The notes beneath the pieces were generated by a model that saw only the letters and a list, made by a program, of their open reading frames with translations, had not been told where the DNA came from and searched no databases. Shown one piece after another: positions 1-9,912 of a stretch of DNA of 35,207 bases. A program made the translations under genes and the position numbers. The stretch spans positions 1 through 35,207 of the forward strand of contig MKWM01000054.1 of assembly GCA_001899765.1 (NCBI GenBank), written 5' to 3'. How positions within the stretch are numbered: the first letter of the stretch is position 1; every line of letters begins with the position of its first letter. The stretch comes from Thiobacillus sp. 63-78. GTDB taxonomy: Bacteria; Pseudomonadota; Gammaproteobacteria; Burkholderiales; Thiobacillaceae.

Positions 1-4
1 CATT

Positions 5-97
5 TCCAGCCGGTGCTGGTGCGGGGCAGGCGGTTTGAGCATGACCACGATTCAAACACAAAGCCCCCAGCTTGTGGGGGCTTTGTCAGCAGTCTGA
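5..97. repeat. 93-bp repeat, inverted partner of 35115-35207
   Basis: This segment is identical, base for base, to the reverse complement of the last 93 bases of the window. It contains a 10-bp stem with a 5-base loop (60-84). In both places it lies just downstream of a gene end (chpA here, the PEP-CTERM gene at the far end), in the same orientation relative to that gene. A second, non-conserved hairpin abuts its gene-proximal edge in both copies. This fits a dispersed 3'-intergenic repeat that may act as a transcription terminator. Confidence 0.9.
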
Positions 98-120
98 CGG
101 GCGTTGAACGCCCGTTTTTT
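97..120 (+). terminator. Rho-independent terminator for plus-strand transcription
   Basis: A GC-rich inverted repeat (ACGGGCG / CGCCCGT, loop TTGAA) is followed by six T residues on the plus strand (115-120). The T tract indicates termination of plus-strand transcripts entering from left of the window, converging on the end of chpA. Read from the minus strand, the same hairpin is preceded by A residues, so it would serve chpA less well. The hairpin in the adjacent repeat may do that. Confidence 0.65.
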
Positions 121-135
121 CCATCTTGAAACCGA

Positions 136-3100
136 TTACGCCGGCACCGCCGCTTCCTGCCCCAGTTGCTCGGCAATCGAGTCGAGCAGTTGCTGTTCCT
201 GGTACGGCTTGCCCAGATAGACGTTGACGCCGATTTCCATCGCGTGGTTGCGGTGCTTGTCCGCCGTGCGCGAGGTGATCATGATGATCGGCACCGCCTT
301 CAGGCGCCCATCGCTGCGCATCACGCGCGCCAGTTCGAAGCCGTCCATGCGCGGCATTTCGACATCGAGCAGCACCACGTCGGGAATCAGGTCGCGCATC
401 TTTTCCAGCGCATCGACACCGTCTTTCGCGCTGTCGACACGGAAGCCTTCGCGGGTAAGGAGGCGGGTGGTGATCTTGCGCACGGTGAGCGAATCGTCGA
501 CCACCAGCACCAGTGGCGGCTGTAGCATGGCACTGACTTCCACAAGCTCGGCAGGCGCCGCAGGATGTTCCGCGGCAGTGCGCGGCATGCTGGCCCAGCG
601 CAGCGCCAGCGGGACCGGATTGAGAATCAGGATCACCCGTCCGTCGCCGCGCACGGTGGCGCCTGCGACACCGGTAATGCGCGCCATTTGCGGGCCGATG
701 TTCTTGACCACGATTTCGCGGGTGCCTTCAATCGTGTCGAGCAGCACCGCCGCCTGGCTGGCACCGCTTTTCAGAAGCACGACCGGGTTGTAGCGCTGCA
801 CCTCGTGCACGGCCTCGATATCCCCCAGCAGATGCGGGAGATAGGAGAACGGGTAATGGGCGCCGCGCCACGTCAATTCGCCAGCCACCATGGCCTGTTC
901 CAGCTCATGCGGCTTGAGTTCCAGCACCTGCTGCACCAACGGCGCCGGCAGCGCATAATCGTGCCTGGCGGCCTGGATCATGACTGCCTGGGTCATCGCC
1001 AGAGTCAGCGGCAGATAGATGTTGAAGGCGGTACCTTCACCCGGCGTGGAGGTGATGTCGATACGGCCGCCGAGCGCGGAAATCTCGCTCTTGACCACGT
1101 CCATGCCGACGCCGCGACCGGCCACCTGGCTGACGGTTTCGGCGGTGGAGAACCCGGCGGCAAAAATCATCTGCGCCAGCAGCGATTCGGTCGGCTCGAC
1201 GCCCGGCAGCAGCAGGCCGCCCGCTTCCGCCTTTTCACGGATGCGCGCGTAGTTCAGCCCGGCGCCGTCGTCTTTCACGGTCAGCATCATTTCGTTGCCG
1301 GACTGACGTGCCGACAACACGATCTCGCCAAATTCCGCCTTGCCTGCCGTCCGGCGGATTTCGGGCGTTTCAATGCCGTGCGCCAATGCGTTTCGCAGCA
1401 GGTGCTCCAGCGGCGCGGTCACTTTCTCCAGCACGGAGCGATCGATTTCGAGCTCGCCGCCCTGGATGTCGAGCTGGGCGCGCTTGTCGACGTCGCGCGC
1501 GGTCTGGCGCACGGTGCGATAGAGGCGCTCGGCCACTGAATACAGGGGCACCATGCGGACCCGCAGCAGATCCTGCTGCAATTCGCGGTTCAGCCGCGTC
1601 TGCTGGATCAACGCGGCGTCGGCTTCGCCAAGACGTGCCAGAAGAATATGCTGCACCGTCGAAATATCGTTCACGCTTTCAGCGAGAAAGCGGGTGACTT
1701 CCTGGAAACGCGTGAAGCGATCGAACTCCAGCGGATCGAATTTCTCGGCCATGCCCTGCGTCTGGAACGTTGCCTGCATCTGCGACTCGGCCTGGATCTC
1801 GACTTCCCGAATGTGGCCGCGCAGGCGAACCAGTGCTTCCGACAATTCGTTGACATGCCGCTTGAACGCGAACATTTCACTTTCGATACGCGAACGCGCA
1901 ATGGCCACCTCGCCCGCCTGGTTGACCATGCGATCGACCCAGTCGGCGCGCACCCGTAGGGTCAGGGCATTGCTTTCGCGCGCAACCGGCGTCGCGGGCG
2001 CGAGCGGATCGGCGCTTGCGGACATGGCCGTGGCCATGGGTCCGGCAGGGTCCAGAACCGGCTCGACCGGAGCCTCCAGCAGGGCCGGTGCGTCGTCGAT
2101 CGAGGGTGCAAGATCGCCCTGCCTGAGATGTTCCACGGCATCGGCCAGACGGTCGAGCTGGGCCTCCAGCGTGTCGAATATCGCCTGCCCGGTGGCCAGA
2201 TGTCCCTCGATCACGGCGATCACGCGCGATTCCATCACGTGCGTCAGTTCGCCAAGGCGCATGGCGCCCACCATGCGTGCGCTCCCCTTGATGGTATGCA
2301 GATTGCGGCGCAGCGCATCGCGTGGGCCTTCGCTGGCAGGCGCCTCCTTCCAGGCACGAAGCTGCGCGCTGGTGTCGGGCACCAGCGTATCGGCTTCTTC
2401 GATAAAAATCGGCAGCAGTTGCTGGTCGATTTCATCGGCCACCTCGCGCCGTTCGAATACAGGCGCCGACACGGCGGGCCTGATGTCCGGAACCAGCGCG
2501 CTGATATCCGGCAGGCCCGGCGTCGCATCGCTCTGAGCGGCCTCAACAGTGGTTTCGACAGGCGCAGCTTCATACGGCAATGCCGCTTCCAGACTCGCGG
2601 AAACCGGCATGGCGACATGTTCCTGCACATCGTTCGCCGGCGCCGCTTCGGGTGCCACTGGCGCCTGCTCATCCTCGAGTTCGCCCAGGGCGGCGATCAG
2701 ATCGTTCGCAGTCTCAGGCAACTGCCCGCTTTCGATGCTGGCGATCATGTCATGCAGACGCGCGACGGTATCCTGGACCAGCGGCAGATGCGCGGGGGGC
2801 AAAGACACATGCGCGAAACGGTTCCAGTACTGCTCGAGGGCATGCGACAGGTCGGACAGCGCCGTGATGCCGGCTGTGCCCGCAATGCCGCCCAAAGTAT
2901 GAATGGCACGCCGTGCATGTTCACTGACTGCGCTGTGCGCCATGTCGGTGTGACGCTCGACCTCTTCCGCCATGACAGCCAGACGCTGATGCGCTTCGGT
3001 CATGAAAATTTCGTAAAGCCCGGTGGACAGGCACACCGACCCGATACAGATCTCGTCCGGGATGCTCGGCTCTGCAGGCGTTTCCCCGGATACCGGCGGC

Positions 3101-6100
3101 ATGGCGTCCATGTGCGCGGCGGGTGGCGCAACCTGCGTGTCTTCGTGTGAGGGATCGACGCCTTCCACAGCGGCCGGCCCGATATCGTGCACGGCAACGG
3201 GCACCACGGCATATTCGATCATCGCGCCGACATCCGGCACGGGGTCGGGCCACGCATCCGCCATCACAGACTGAGGTGCAATCCCGGCCGGCGCGACCTC
3301 CAGCTCCCCAGCGGCGTATTCGTACAGGGGGAATCCGGTGCCGGCTTCAACCGCCGCCGCACCGTCGATCTCGTTCACGTCAGGAATCCCGGCAGTTTCC
3401 TCTGCTCCGGCGATCACTTCAAGCGTGGACGGAACCTGATCGCCGTCTTCCATGCCGGGACCGGCCGCAAGGCTCTCGTCTACCGCCGTCATGATCCCGA
3501 TTTCCTGCACCGGATCGGCCGCTGCGTCGCTCGCCACGACCGCTTCGGGCAGCGGGAATTCGCATGCGACCTGATCCGCCGCGACTGTTTCGGCTATCGG
3601 CGTCTCATCCAGCGCCCGTCCCTGTGCCACACGATCGACCGCTGCCAGCAAAGCGGGGACCGGCAAACTCGCCGGTTGATTGGCCTGCAATGCATTCACC
3701 CAGTCCTGGAACATTCCACGGGCGCGCTCGATCAGACACAACAGATCATTGCTGGCCGGCTTGTTCTCGGCCAGCCAGCCATTCATCAACTGTTCATGCC
3801 GCCAGGCGGTTTCACCCAACTCGTCCAGGCCAACCATGCGCCCGCTGCCCTTCAGCGTGTGGAAGCCACGACGGATGACCGTCATGGAAGCCTGATCGTC
3901 GGGGTTGCCCTGGCAGGCCTCACAGGCTTCGCCCATGGCCACCAGCACCTCGTTGGCTTCTTCCAGGAAAATTTCAAGCAGTTCCGCCTCGGAGCCTTCT
4001 GGAATCGCGACCTGAAGCATGGCTTCGTCCGGCGCACTGTCGCCAACCGCTTCCACACCCGCCTCCTCTGCTGCGTCCGGAAGCATGTCATGTGCGGGCA
4101 CGGTCGTTTCAATACCCGGCCCTTCAGGGATCCCGTTTGGTTCGGATACGGGTCCATCGAAGGCCGACACGGCTGCTTCGGCAACCGGTTGCGTCGCCTC
4201 TTCAATCATCAGCGGATACCCGGTCGCGGAACGCTCCGGCAGCGCCAGACCGGTCAGCGCCGCGATGTCCGCATCGAGCGCCTGCGGAGCGGTCAATGCA
4301 TCGCGGCAGGCCTCGAGCGCCACGCGCGTCTGTTTTTTCAGCGTGGCATCGTCGATCAGTTCGGCGTCGCGATTGAGCTCGGTCAGGGCATCAAGGAATT
4401 TTTTTTTTGTGGCGTCGTCGGGCTGATCGCACCACGCCAGATAATTTTCCTGTACGTCGGTCTTGCGGGCAGGCAGACCTGATTCGACGGTGTCATCGAA
4501 TGCGCCTTCGTCAGCGCTGTCGGCACCGATCACACCGAATTCGATCAGTACGGGACGCAGGATCCTGGCGGCGTCGGCACGGCCGGCGCAAAACGATTCG
4601 ACATACAGTCCAAGACTGGAGAACGCATCGGCCAGACGTTGCTGGGTTGTCTCATCGGGATACCCCTCTTCGGCAAACGAGTGCGCCGTCGCGGCAGCCG
4701 CACCCAGCAGGCTGGCGGCATCGGGCAATTCCAGCATGGTGAGCGCCCCTTGCGCCTGCTGTGCCAGCGCGGGCAAACCGGCCAGCGCTTCGCGTTCGCC
4801 GGCATCGCGAAAGAAGGCATCCAATGCTTCTTCCATCTGTTTCAGATTCTGGCCGACTTCCTGTGCCATATGCACCAGCATGTCGCGTTCGGCTTCGCGC
4901 CGGCTGTTGGCATCCAGAACCACGGCGGGCATCTCCCGCCCTTCGATCAACGCACGCAGACGTGCCTGCTGACCTTCCGCGCGGGCCGCGAAATCACTGT
5001 GCAGAACATCTTCCTGATCGACGGCATTCTGCATGAACAGCAAGGTGGCCGCGACTTCCAGATCCATCTGTTCCCGCACGCCATCCTCGCGTTCCGCCCT
5101 GGCCGCAGCGGCGGCGGCCAATGCATCCAGCAGGGGTTTCAGCTTGCTGGTTTCCAGTACCTGCACCTGCGGCAGCATGTGTTCGAGATGGCTGCGGAAC
5201 GGCTGCAGATGCGCGGCGTCGCCTTCCACGTAGAGATGCCAGCTTTCCCGCGCAGCCTTGAGGTTCGCCTGCATGGCATCCAGCACGGGGCGCATGCGCG
5301 CAAGTGTTTCGGGGTCAAGCATGCCGCGGCCCGGAAGATAGCGATCCAGACCGAACGTGGCGCGAATTTCGGCGGCGCGGCCCTCCAGGGCCTGACTTTT
5401 CGCCACGAAAAACAGGGCATCGCGCAGCAGGCGCTCGGCAACCTGCGGCGAGCCTTCCATCAGGCGGCGCATTTGCAGATCGACCCGGGCCAGCAGCTGC
5501 TTGACATGGAAGTCGGCTTCGACGCCGTGTGCGATCAGACTATCGACGAAGCCGGCACATGCCCACCAGAAGGTTTGTGAGGCCTGCGACGGTGCAATAC
5601 GTTCGATCGCGGTCAGCGCATCGCGCATCCGCTTCAGCCCTTGCTCCGCCTCGATATTGCGCAGGAACGCCAGCAGGCCGCGCTGGAACAGCCCGCGCGC
5701 AGCCTTGACTTCGGCCGCCAGCGCCTCCTGCGTCAGCGTGTCGCTGGCGGCCTTGCCGTGTGCCCGCGTACGCAGGTCGGGAAAGAACAGTTCGCCCTCG
5801 AACACACGCTCCGCGCCCTGCAATTCGCGCAGCCGTTTGTACAGCGGGAACAGCGCCAGCTCACCGCTGCCGCGCCCGTCGGCCAGGTCCTTGACCCAGC
5901 GCTGCAGGCCTTCGATGGCATTGCGCAAGGCACACAGCACGTCATCGTTCACCTGCAGGTGGTTTTCATTGATCTCGCCCAGTGTGGACTCGAGCACGTC
6001 CGCCAGGGTGGCCGCGCCTTCGAGGCCCACCATGCGGAGCGCGCCGGCGACCTGGTGCGCATCGTCGGCCGCCAGTCGCAGGGCATTGGTGAGGTCGGCA

Positions 6101-6207
6101 TCCACGCTGTAGGCCTGCACGCGCCCGAGGGCGGCCTGCAGCGCGGCGTCGATGTCTCCGCGTACCCAGTTCAATGGGCCGGTATCGTAGTCGAGTAAGG
6201 CGCTCAT
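136..6207 (-). CDS. chpA: ChpA/PilL-type hybrid chemotaxis histidine kinase
   Basis: This cytoplasmic CheA-family kinase (2023 aa) is the core of the Pil-Chp system controlling type IV pilus twitching and surface responses. Four HPt-like modules keep a candidate phospho-accepting His: H51 (H-Q-V-A-G variant), H783 (HTLKGS), H1103 (HTLGG, lacking the usual Lys) and H1304 (HTIKGS). A low-complexity Ala/Pro/Glu linker lies between about 690 and 1270. The kinase core has an N box with LLRNALAHG near 1606, a DDGAG box near 1648 and a GRGVGMD box near 1697. A CheW-like domain follows, then a C-terminal receiver with D1948 in LLDVEMPRMDG. I chose ATG 6207 because AGGA lies upstream and longer starts run into pilJ. 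A run of ten A (coding strand) occurs at 4399-4408. It is the last gene of pilG-H-I-J-chpA. Confidence 0.93.
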   Translation of the reverse strand: MSALLDYDTGPLNWVRGDIDAALQAALGRVQAYSVDADLTNALRLAADDAHQVAGALRMVGLEGAATLADVLESTLGEINENHLQVNDDVLCALRNAIEGLQRWVKDLADGRGSGELALFPLYKRLRELQGAERVFEGELFFPDLRTRAHGKAASDTLTQEALAAEVKAARGLFQRGLLAFLRNIEAEQGLKRMRDALTAIERIAPSQASQTFWWACAGFVDSLIAHGVEADFHVKQLLARVDLQMRRLMEGSPQVAERLLRDALFFVAKSQALEGRAAEIRATFGLDRYLPGRGMLDPETLARMRPVLDAMQANLKAARESWHLYVEGDAAHLQPFRSHLEHMLPQVQVLETSKLKPLLDALAAAAAARAEREDGVREQMDLEVAATLLFMQNAVDQEDVLHSDFAARAEGQQARLRALIEGREMPAVVLDANSRREAERDMLVHMAQEVGQNLKQMEEALDAFFRDAGEREALAGLPALAQQAQGALTMLELPDAASLLGAAAATAHSFAEEGYPDETTQQRLADAFSSLGLYVESFCAGRADAARILRPVLIEFGVIGADSADEGAFDDTVESGLPARKTDVQENYLAWCDQPDDATKKKFLDALTELNRDAELIDDATLKKQTRVALEACRDALTAPQALDADIAALTGLALPERSATGYPLMIEEATQPVAEAAVSAFDGPVSEPNGIPEGPGIETTVPAHDMLPDAAEEAGVEAVGDSAPDEAMLQVAIPEGSEAELLEIFLEEANEVLVAMGEACEACQGNPDDQASMTVIRRGFHTLKGSGRMVGLDELGETAWRHEQLMNGWLAENKPASNDLLCLIERARGMFQDWVNALQANQPASLPVPALLAAVDRVAQGRALDETPIAETVAADQVACEFPLPEAVVASDAAADPVQEIGIMTAVDESLAAGPGMEDGDQVPSTLEVIAGAEETAGIPDVNEIDGAAAVEAGTGFPLYEYAAGELEVAPAGIAPQSVMADAWPDPVPDVGAMIEYAVVPVAVHDIGPAAVEGVDPSHEDTQVAPPAAHMDAMPPVSGETPAEPSIPDEICIGSVCLSTGLYEIFMTEAHQRLAVMAEEVERHTDMAHSAVSEHARRAIHTLGGIAGTAGITALSDLSHALEQYWNRFAHVSLPPAHLPLVQDTVARLHDMIASIESGQLPETANDLIAALGELEDEQAPVAPEAAPANDVQEHVAMPVSASLEAALPYEAAPVETTVEAAQSDATPGLPDISALVPDIRPAVSAPVFERREVADEIDQQLLPIFIEEADTLVPDTSAQLRAWKEAPASEGPRDALRRNLHTIKGSARMVGAMRLGELTHVMESRVIAVIEGHLATGQAIFDTLEAQLDRLADAVEHLRQGDLAPSIDDAPALLEAPVEPVLDPAGPMATAMSASADPLAPATPVARESNALTLRVRADWVDRMVNQAGEVAIARSRIESEMFAFKRHVNELSEALVRLRGHIREVEIQAESQMQATFQTQGMAEKFDPLEFDRFTRFQEVTRFLAESVNDISTVQHILLARLGEADAALIQQTRLNRELQQDLLRVRMVPLYSVAERLYRTVRQTARDVDKRAQLDIQGGELEIDRSVLEKVTAPLEHLLRNALAHGIETPEIRRTAGKAEFGEIVLSARQSGNEMMLTVKDDGAGLNYARIREKAEAGGLLLPGVEPTESLLAQMIFAAGFSTAETVSQVAGRGVGMDVVKSEISALGGRIDITSTPGEGTAFNIYLPLTLAMTQAVMIQAARHDYALPAPLVQQVLELKPHELEQAMVAGELTWRGAHYPFSYLPHLLGDIEAVHEVQRYNPVVLLKSGASQAAVLLDTIEGTREIVVKNIGPQMARITGVAGATVRGDGRVILILNPVPLALRWASMPRTAAEHPAAPAELVEVSAMLQPPLVLVVDDSLTVRKITTRLLTREGFRVDSAKDGVDALEKMRDLIPDVVLLDVEMPRMDGFELARVMRSDGRLKAVPIIMITSRTADKHRNHAMEIGVNVYLGKPYQEQQLLDSIAEQLGQEAAVPA

Positions 6208-6271
6208 GATATGTATTCCTGACGTTGTATGCCGGCCTGGCCGAAAAACACGCTGCTTGGGGTCAATCTGC

Positions 6272-8380
6272 TCAGGCAAGCTTGAAGCCTGCAACCGAGC
6301 CCTTGAGATCCTGCGCCAGCTGCTTCATGCCGCCGATCGACTCGGCGGTTTGCTGCGTACCGCTGCTGGTCTGCGCCGAAATGGATTTGATGTCCTGCAT
6401 GGTTTCGGCCACCTTGGCGGTCGATTCGGCCTGACTCTGCGTGGCCGAGGAAATATCGGCGATCAGCCCGGCCAGTTTCTTCGACACGTCGCCGATCTCG
6501 GCCAGCGTCTGGCCTGCGGCATCGGACAGCTTGGCGCCTTCGACCACGCCCTGGGTCGAGACTTCCATCGCCGCCACCGTGTCATGGGTGTCGGACTGAA
6601 TCGTCTTCACGATGGCGGCGATCTGCTTGGTCGCATCGGCCGAGCGTTCCGCCAGCCGCTGCACTTCTTCCGCAACCACCGAGAAACCGCGTCCGGCCTC
6701 ACCCGCGGAAGCCGCCTGGATGGCGGCGTTGAGCGCCAGCACGTTAGTCTGTTCGGTAATGTCGGAAATGAGTTCGACGATTTCGCCAATCTCCTGCGAG
6801 GATTCGCCCAGGCGCTTGATTCGCTTCGACGTTTCCTGAATCTGCTCGCGCAGGCCGTTCATGCTGGAAATCGCGTTGGCCACTGCATGCTGGCCTTTTT
6901 CGGCTGCCGCCAGCGATTGTTCCGCCACCCGGGCGGATTCGGCCGCGTTGCCCGATACCTGTTGCACCGACTGCGCCAGGTTCACGACTGCGGCCGAAGT
7001 TTCTTCGATGCCGGCAGTCTGGCGGCGTGCCGCCTGCTGCAGCGAATCGGATACCTGGCCCGCCTGATCGGCGGCCTGATCCATTTGTTGCGTAGCATGG
7101 TTGATCCCGCGTACCAGCGTACGCAATTCCTCGACCGTATAGTTGATCGAGTCGGCCACCGCGCCGGTGATATCCTCGGTCACGCTGGCGTTGATCGTGA
7201 GGTTGCCCTCGGCCAATTCGCCCAGTTCGTCCATCAGGCGCAGAATCGCCTCCTGGTTGCGGCCGTTTTCCTCTTCGCTCCTGCGCGCCCGCGATTTGGT
7301 CTCGTTGATGTTGACCAGCCCCAGCATCACCAGCGAACCGATCGCCAACAAGCCGAACAGGGCCGCCAGCAGATAACCGGTGCCCCCCACGGACTGGTAG
7401 TCCTGCGACAACTGGTCGGTATTTTCAAGCAGCGCATCGCTGCCGGCGAACAGGTTTTTGGCCGATATCTTGGCCTGCATGAGCGGCTGCGTATTGGCGA
7501 GCACCGCGCCCACGACCTCGACCATGTCGCCCATGTTGCTGCCAAGATCTTCCAGGGTCGCCAGGTTGCTTTCGTTGCGGCTGGCGATGCCGGACATCAA
7601 TGCCTGTACGGTATCCCGGAATGAAGTCGTGTCCTTCTCCAGTTGCGTCACGACGGCGGGGTCGATCAGCTCGGCCGTCAAGAGCAGGTTGGCGTTCTTC
7701 GGCAAACGCTGGCTCAGCATGGCCAGATGATTCGCACGCGACACTTCACGCACGCCCGCTCCGGAATCCGCCAGCTGGCCGGCCAGCCGTTCGGCCACCT
7801 TCTGCAAATCCATGCTCAGGCTGTTAATGCGTTTGATACTGGCACTCATCGCTACCAGGTTTTTCTGCTGCGACAGGATCTGGGTGACTTGCGGGTTGAA
7901 TTTCTGCCATTGCGTGTCGATCTTCTCCAGGGTCATGCGGGCGGCACCGCTGGAAGCGGGAATCGTGTCGTCGCCCTCGGTCAGGCCTTTGAGCGTCGTC
8001 TCGAAACTTGCTTTGCCGGCCGCCAGTTTCTTGAACGCTGCGGTATTACCCAGCACCGACTGCTGGGCGGCCAGCGGCAGACGCTGCGACAGCACCTTGA
8101 GTTCGCCCGCCCGTCTTTCGTAGCCGGTACGGTTATCAAGCTGGATCGAACTGTAGATGGTGAAGCCGGCCGCCAGAAGCAGGGAAACGATCAGGGCACC
8201 ACCGGTATAAAAATATTGCTTCTCGACTGGCAGACTGCCGATCAGGGGCGCCTTGCCGGGATCCTTGTCCGCCAGCTTGCGCACGGTCTGCATGATCAGG
8301 GTGGTGTGTTCGTTTCCACTTTTCCCCGTCATGCGGCCCGCCAGCCCCTTGAGGCCATTCATCGTGATTGCCATGTTCAT
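6272..8380 (-). CDS. pilJ: PilJ, methyl-accepting chemotaxis transducer of type IV pili
   Basis: This inner-membrane receptor (702 aa) feeds the ChpA kinase. The N-terminus is cytoplasmic, with one membrane segment at about 57-78 and a second near 337-358. They enclose a mostly helical periplasmic region of the PilJ type. A HAMP-like linker and a long helical signalling domain follow. Its conserved hairpin tip ([17 protein letters not shown]...GEAGRGF) is near residue 547 and contacts CheA/CheW proteins. The start ATG at 8380 has AGGAGG nine bases upstream. A second Met two codons in is less well spaced. It lies between pilI (66-bp gap) and chpA (64-bp gap). No CheR/PilK-like or CheB-like adaptation enzyme follows it in this window. 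Confidence 0.93.
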   Translation of the reverse strand: MNMAITMNGLKGLAGRMTGKSGNEHTTLIMQTVRKLADKDPGKAPLIGSLPVEKQYFYTGGALIVSLLLAAGFTIYSSIQLDNRTGYERRAGELKVLSQRLPLAAQQSVLGNTAAFKKLAAGKASFETTLKGLTEGDDTIPASSGAARMTLEKIDTQWQKFNPQVTQILSQQKNLVAMSASIKRINSLSMDLQKVAERLAGQLADSGAGVREVSRANHLAMLSQRLPKNANLLLTAELIDPAVVTQLEKDTTSFRDTVQALMSGIASRNESNLATLEDLGSNMGDMVEVVGAVLANTQPLMQAKISAKNLFAGSDALLENTDQLSQDYQSVGGTGYLLAALFGLLAIGSLVMLGLVNINETKSRARRSEEENGRNQEAILRLMDELGELAEGNLTINASVTEDITGAVADSINYTVEELRTLVRGINHATQQMDQAADQAGQVSDSLQQAARRQTAGIEETSAAVVNLAQSVQQVSGNAAESARVAEQSLAAAEKGQHAVANAISSMNGLREQIQETSKRIKRLGESSQEIGEIVELISDITEQTNVLALNAAIQAASAGEAGRGFSVVAEEVQRLAERSADATKQIAAIVKTIQSDTHDTVAAMEVSTQGVVEGAKLSDAAGQTLAEIGDVSKKLAGLIADISSATQSQAESTAKVAETMQDIKSISAQTSSGTQQTAESIGGMKQLAQDLKGSVAGFKLA

Positions 8381-8446
8381 CGCTCCAGTCCTCCTACTGT
8401 ATCGGCGCCAGCGCGCCCGGTTCTAATGATCAATACCATTGCCGAT

Positions 8447-8956
8447 CTATGCTTCGACCTTGAGAAATTCGGCATCGCCAAGCAATTGTCCGAAGTCCAT
8501 GTCGCACCAGTCGGCACCCGTCTCATCCGCGTACTGGCGCGCAACCCAGGGATGGGCCGCATGCGCGCCGCTCGGCTGGTAACGATTGATGTTCTTGAGA
8601 CCCAGGGTGTTGCGGACCAGCAGTGCCGCGTTCACGCCGAAATCATGATGCGGAATCAGCAGGCGGCTATCGGCATGTTCAGGCGTCACGCCCTGCCCCA
8701 TGAAATCGGCGAAATCACTCACGGCATACAGATTGCCGCGAATGTTGGCGACGCCGCGGAACCAGCGACGCGCACCGGGCACCTTGACGATGGCCGGTAC
8801 CGGAATCACTTCTTCGGTATCGGACAGGCTCACCAGCCAGTTCGCATTGCCCACGCGAAAGCCCAGCCGCGATCCGGAATTGTCGCGGCTGGCAGCGGCC
8901 TGCAACTGTTGTGACAGCTGGGTCTGAAATTCGCGCAGATTGAATTTCTTGGCCAT
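8447..8956 (-). CDS. pilI: PilI, CheW-like coupling protein
   Basis: A 169-aa CheW-domain protein expected to couple PilJ to ChpA. The body contains the CheW core: a beta-rich fold with VGNANWLVSLSDTEEVIPVP, then WFRGVANIRGNLYAVSDF and RLLIPHH. An upstream extension in the same frame reaches 9115, but it overlaps pilH. The internal ATG at 8956, directly followed by MAKKFNLREFQ, matches the family start and leaves a 10-base gap after the pilH stop. The Shine-Dalgarno sequence is weak, so translation may be coupled to pilH. The N-terminal 30 residues are polar and Gln-rich, as in other PilI proteins. Confidence 0.9.
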   Translation of the reverse strand: MAKKFNLREFQTQLSQQLQAAASRDNSGSRLGFRVGNANWLVSLSDTEEVIPVPAIVKVPGARRWFRGVANIRGNLYAVSDFADFMGQGVTPEHADSRLLIPHHDFGVNAALLVRNTLGLKNINRYQPSGAHAAHPWVARQYADETGADWCDMDFGQLLGDAEFLKVEA

Positions 8957-8966
8957 GGCGGTGCGC

Positions 8967-9332
8967 TCAGCCCAGCGCCTTGATCTGCTGCAGCAGGTCT
9001 TCCGGCTTGACTGGTTTGACCAGATAGGCTTTTGCGCCCTGACGCATGCCCCACACCTTGTCGGTTTCCTGACCTTTTGTGGTGCACATGATGACCGGAA
9101 TATGCTTGGTTGCATCTTCCTTGGTGATCATGCGGGTCGCCTGATAACCGTTCATGCCGGGCATCACGACATCCATCACGATCAGGTCGGGCAAGGTCTG
9201 CTTGGCCTGGGCGACGGCTTCCTCGCCGCTTTCAGCCATGCTGACCAGATAGCCGTTCTTCACCAGCAATTCGGACAGAAAAAAACGTTCGGTGGGTGAA
9301 TCGTCCACAACCAGAATTCGGCTGATCGCCAT
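8967..9332 (-). CDS. pilH: PilH, single-domain response regulator
   Basis: A 121-aa CheY-like receiver. The acidic pocket is D10-D11, the predicted phosphorylation site is D54 in IVMDVVMPGMNG, a Thr lies in IMCTTKG, and the conserved Lys is in YLVKPVKPEDL. It has no output domain. In characterised Pil-Chp systems PilH works with PilG as one of two CheY-like outputs acting on pilus retraction/extension and phosphate flow. The start ATG at 9332 has GGGAG upstream. It follows pilG by 18 bases and precedes pilI by 10. Assignment as PilH rather than PilG rests on its second position and its sequence. Confidence 0.92.
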   Translation of the reverse strand: MAISRILVVDDSPTERFFLSELLVKNGYLVSMAESGEEAVAQAKQTLPDLIVMDVVMPGMNGYQATRMITKEDATKHIPVIMCTTKGQETDKVWGMRQGAKAYLVKPVKPEDLLQQIKALG

Positions 9333-9350
9333 AACTATGCTCCCAGAAAA

Positions 9351-9743
9351 TTAAGCATCTGCACTCGTATGCTCACGCACTGCCGTCAGCAACGTGTCCT
9401 TGGTAAAAGGCTTGGTCAGGTATTCGTCGGACCCCACCATGCGACCGCGTGCCCGATCGAACAACCCGTCCTTGGACGACAGCATGATGACGGGCGTGGT
9501 GCGGTACCTGGCATTCCGCTTGATCAGCGAACAGGTCTGATAGCCATCGAGTCGCGGCATCATGATGTCGACGAACACCACATCGGGCTCGTGGTCGGTG
9601 ATCTTGGCCAGCGCGTCGAAACCGTCCTGCGCCAGAATGACTTCACAGCCCGCCTGATTCAGAAAGATTTCCGCGCTGCGGCGTATGGTATTGCTGTCAT
9701 CGATGACCATGACCTTGACGCCCTTCAATGCTTCGTTATCCAC
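9351..9743 (-). CDS. pilG: PilG, CheY-like response regulator for twitching motility
   Basis: A receiver-only protein, first gene of the pil chemosensory cluster. Motifs are VMVIDDSNTIRRSAEIFL at the N-terminus, D59 in VVFVDIMMPRLDG as phospho-acceptor, IMLSSKDGLFDRARGR, and SDEYLTKPF with the conserved Lys. This is the PilG signature. I prefer the GTG at 9743: GGAG lies six bases upstream and the product (130 aa) has the usual family length. The alternative ATG at 9803 adds 20 residues but has no visible Shine-Dalgarno sequence. An AGGAGG lies between the two, too far from either start. A strong hairpin just upstream (9863-9891) insulates the cluster from the preceding gene. Confidence 0.88.
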   Translation of the reverse strand: MDNEALKGVKVMVIDDSNTIRRSAEIFLNQAGCEVILAQDGFDALAKITDHEPDVVFVDIMMPRLDGYQTCSLIKRNARYRTTPVIMLSSKDGLFDRARGRMVGSDEYLTKPFTKDTLLTAVREHTSADA

Positions 9744-9862
9744 ACGTTTCTCCAGCAGGATCGTCGGGTAGGCGGCACCTGCCACCTCCTGTGTGGTAAA
9801 CATTACGGCACCGGTTCTGGCTTCTTTAGTGCGTGCCTGCCGCCACGGGCGGGCGACAAACA

Positions 9863-9891
9863 AAAAGGGCGTTGCCGCGCAACGCCCTTTT
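9863..9891 (-). terminator. Strong hairpin terminator, bidirectional sequence
   Basis: A perfect 12-bp stem (AAAAGGGCGTTG / CAACGCCCTTTT) with a 5-base loop lies 22 bases after the stop of the exported-protein gene at 9913. On the minus strand the stem ends in a T-rich tract (TTTTTGTTTG). It should end the transcript of that gene and separate it from pilG. Confidence 0.85.
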
Positions 9892-9912
9892 GCCCGTCAG
9901 GGAGGCCTGTCC

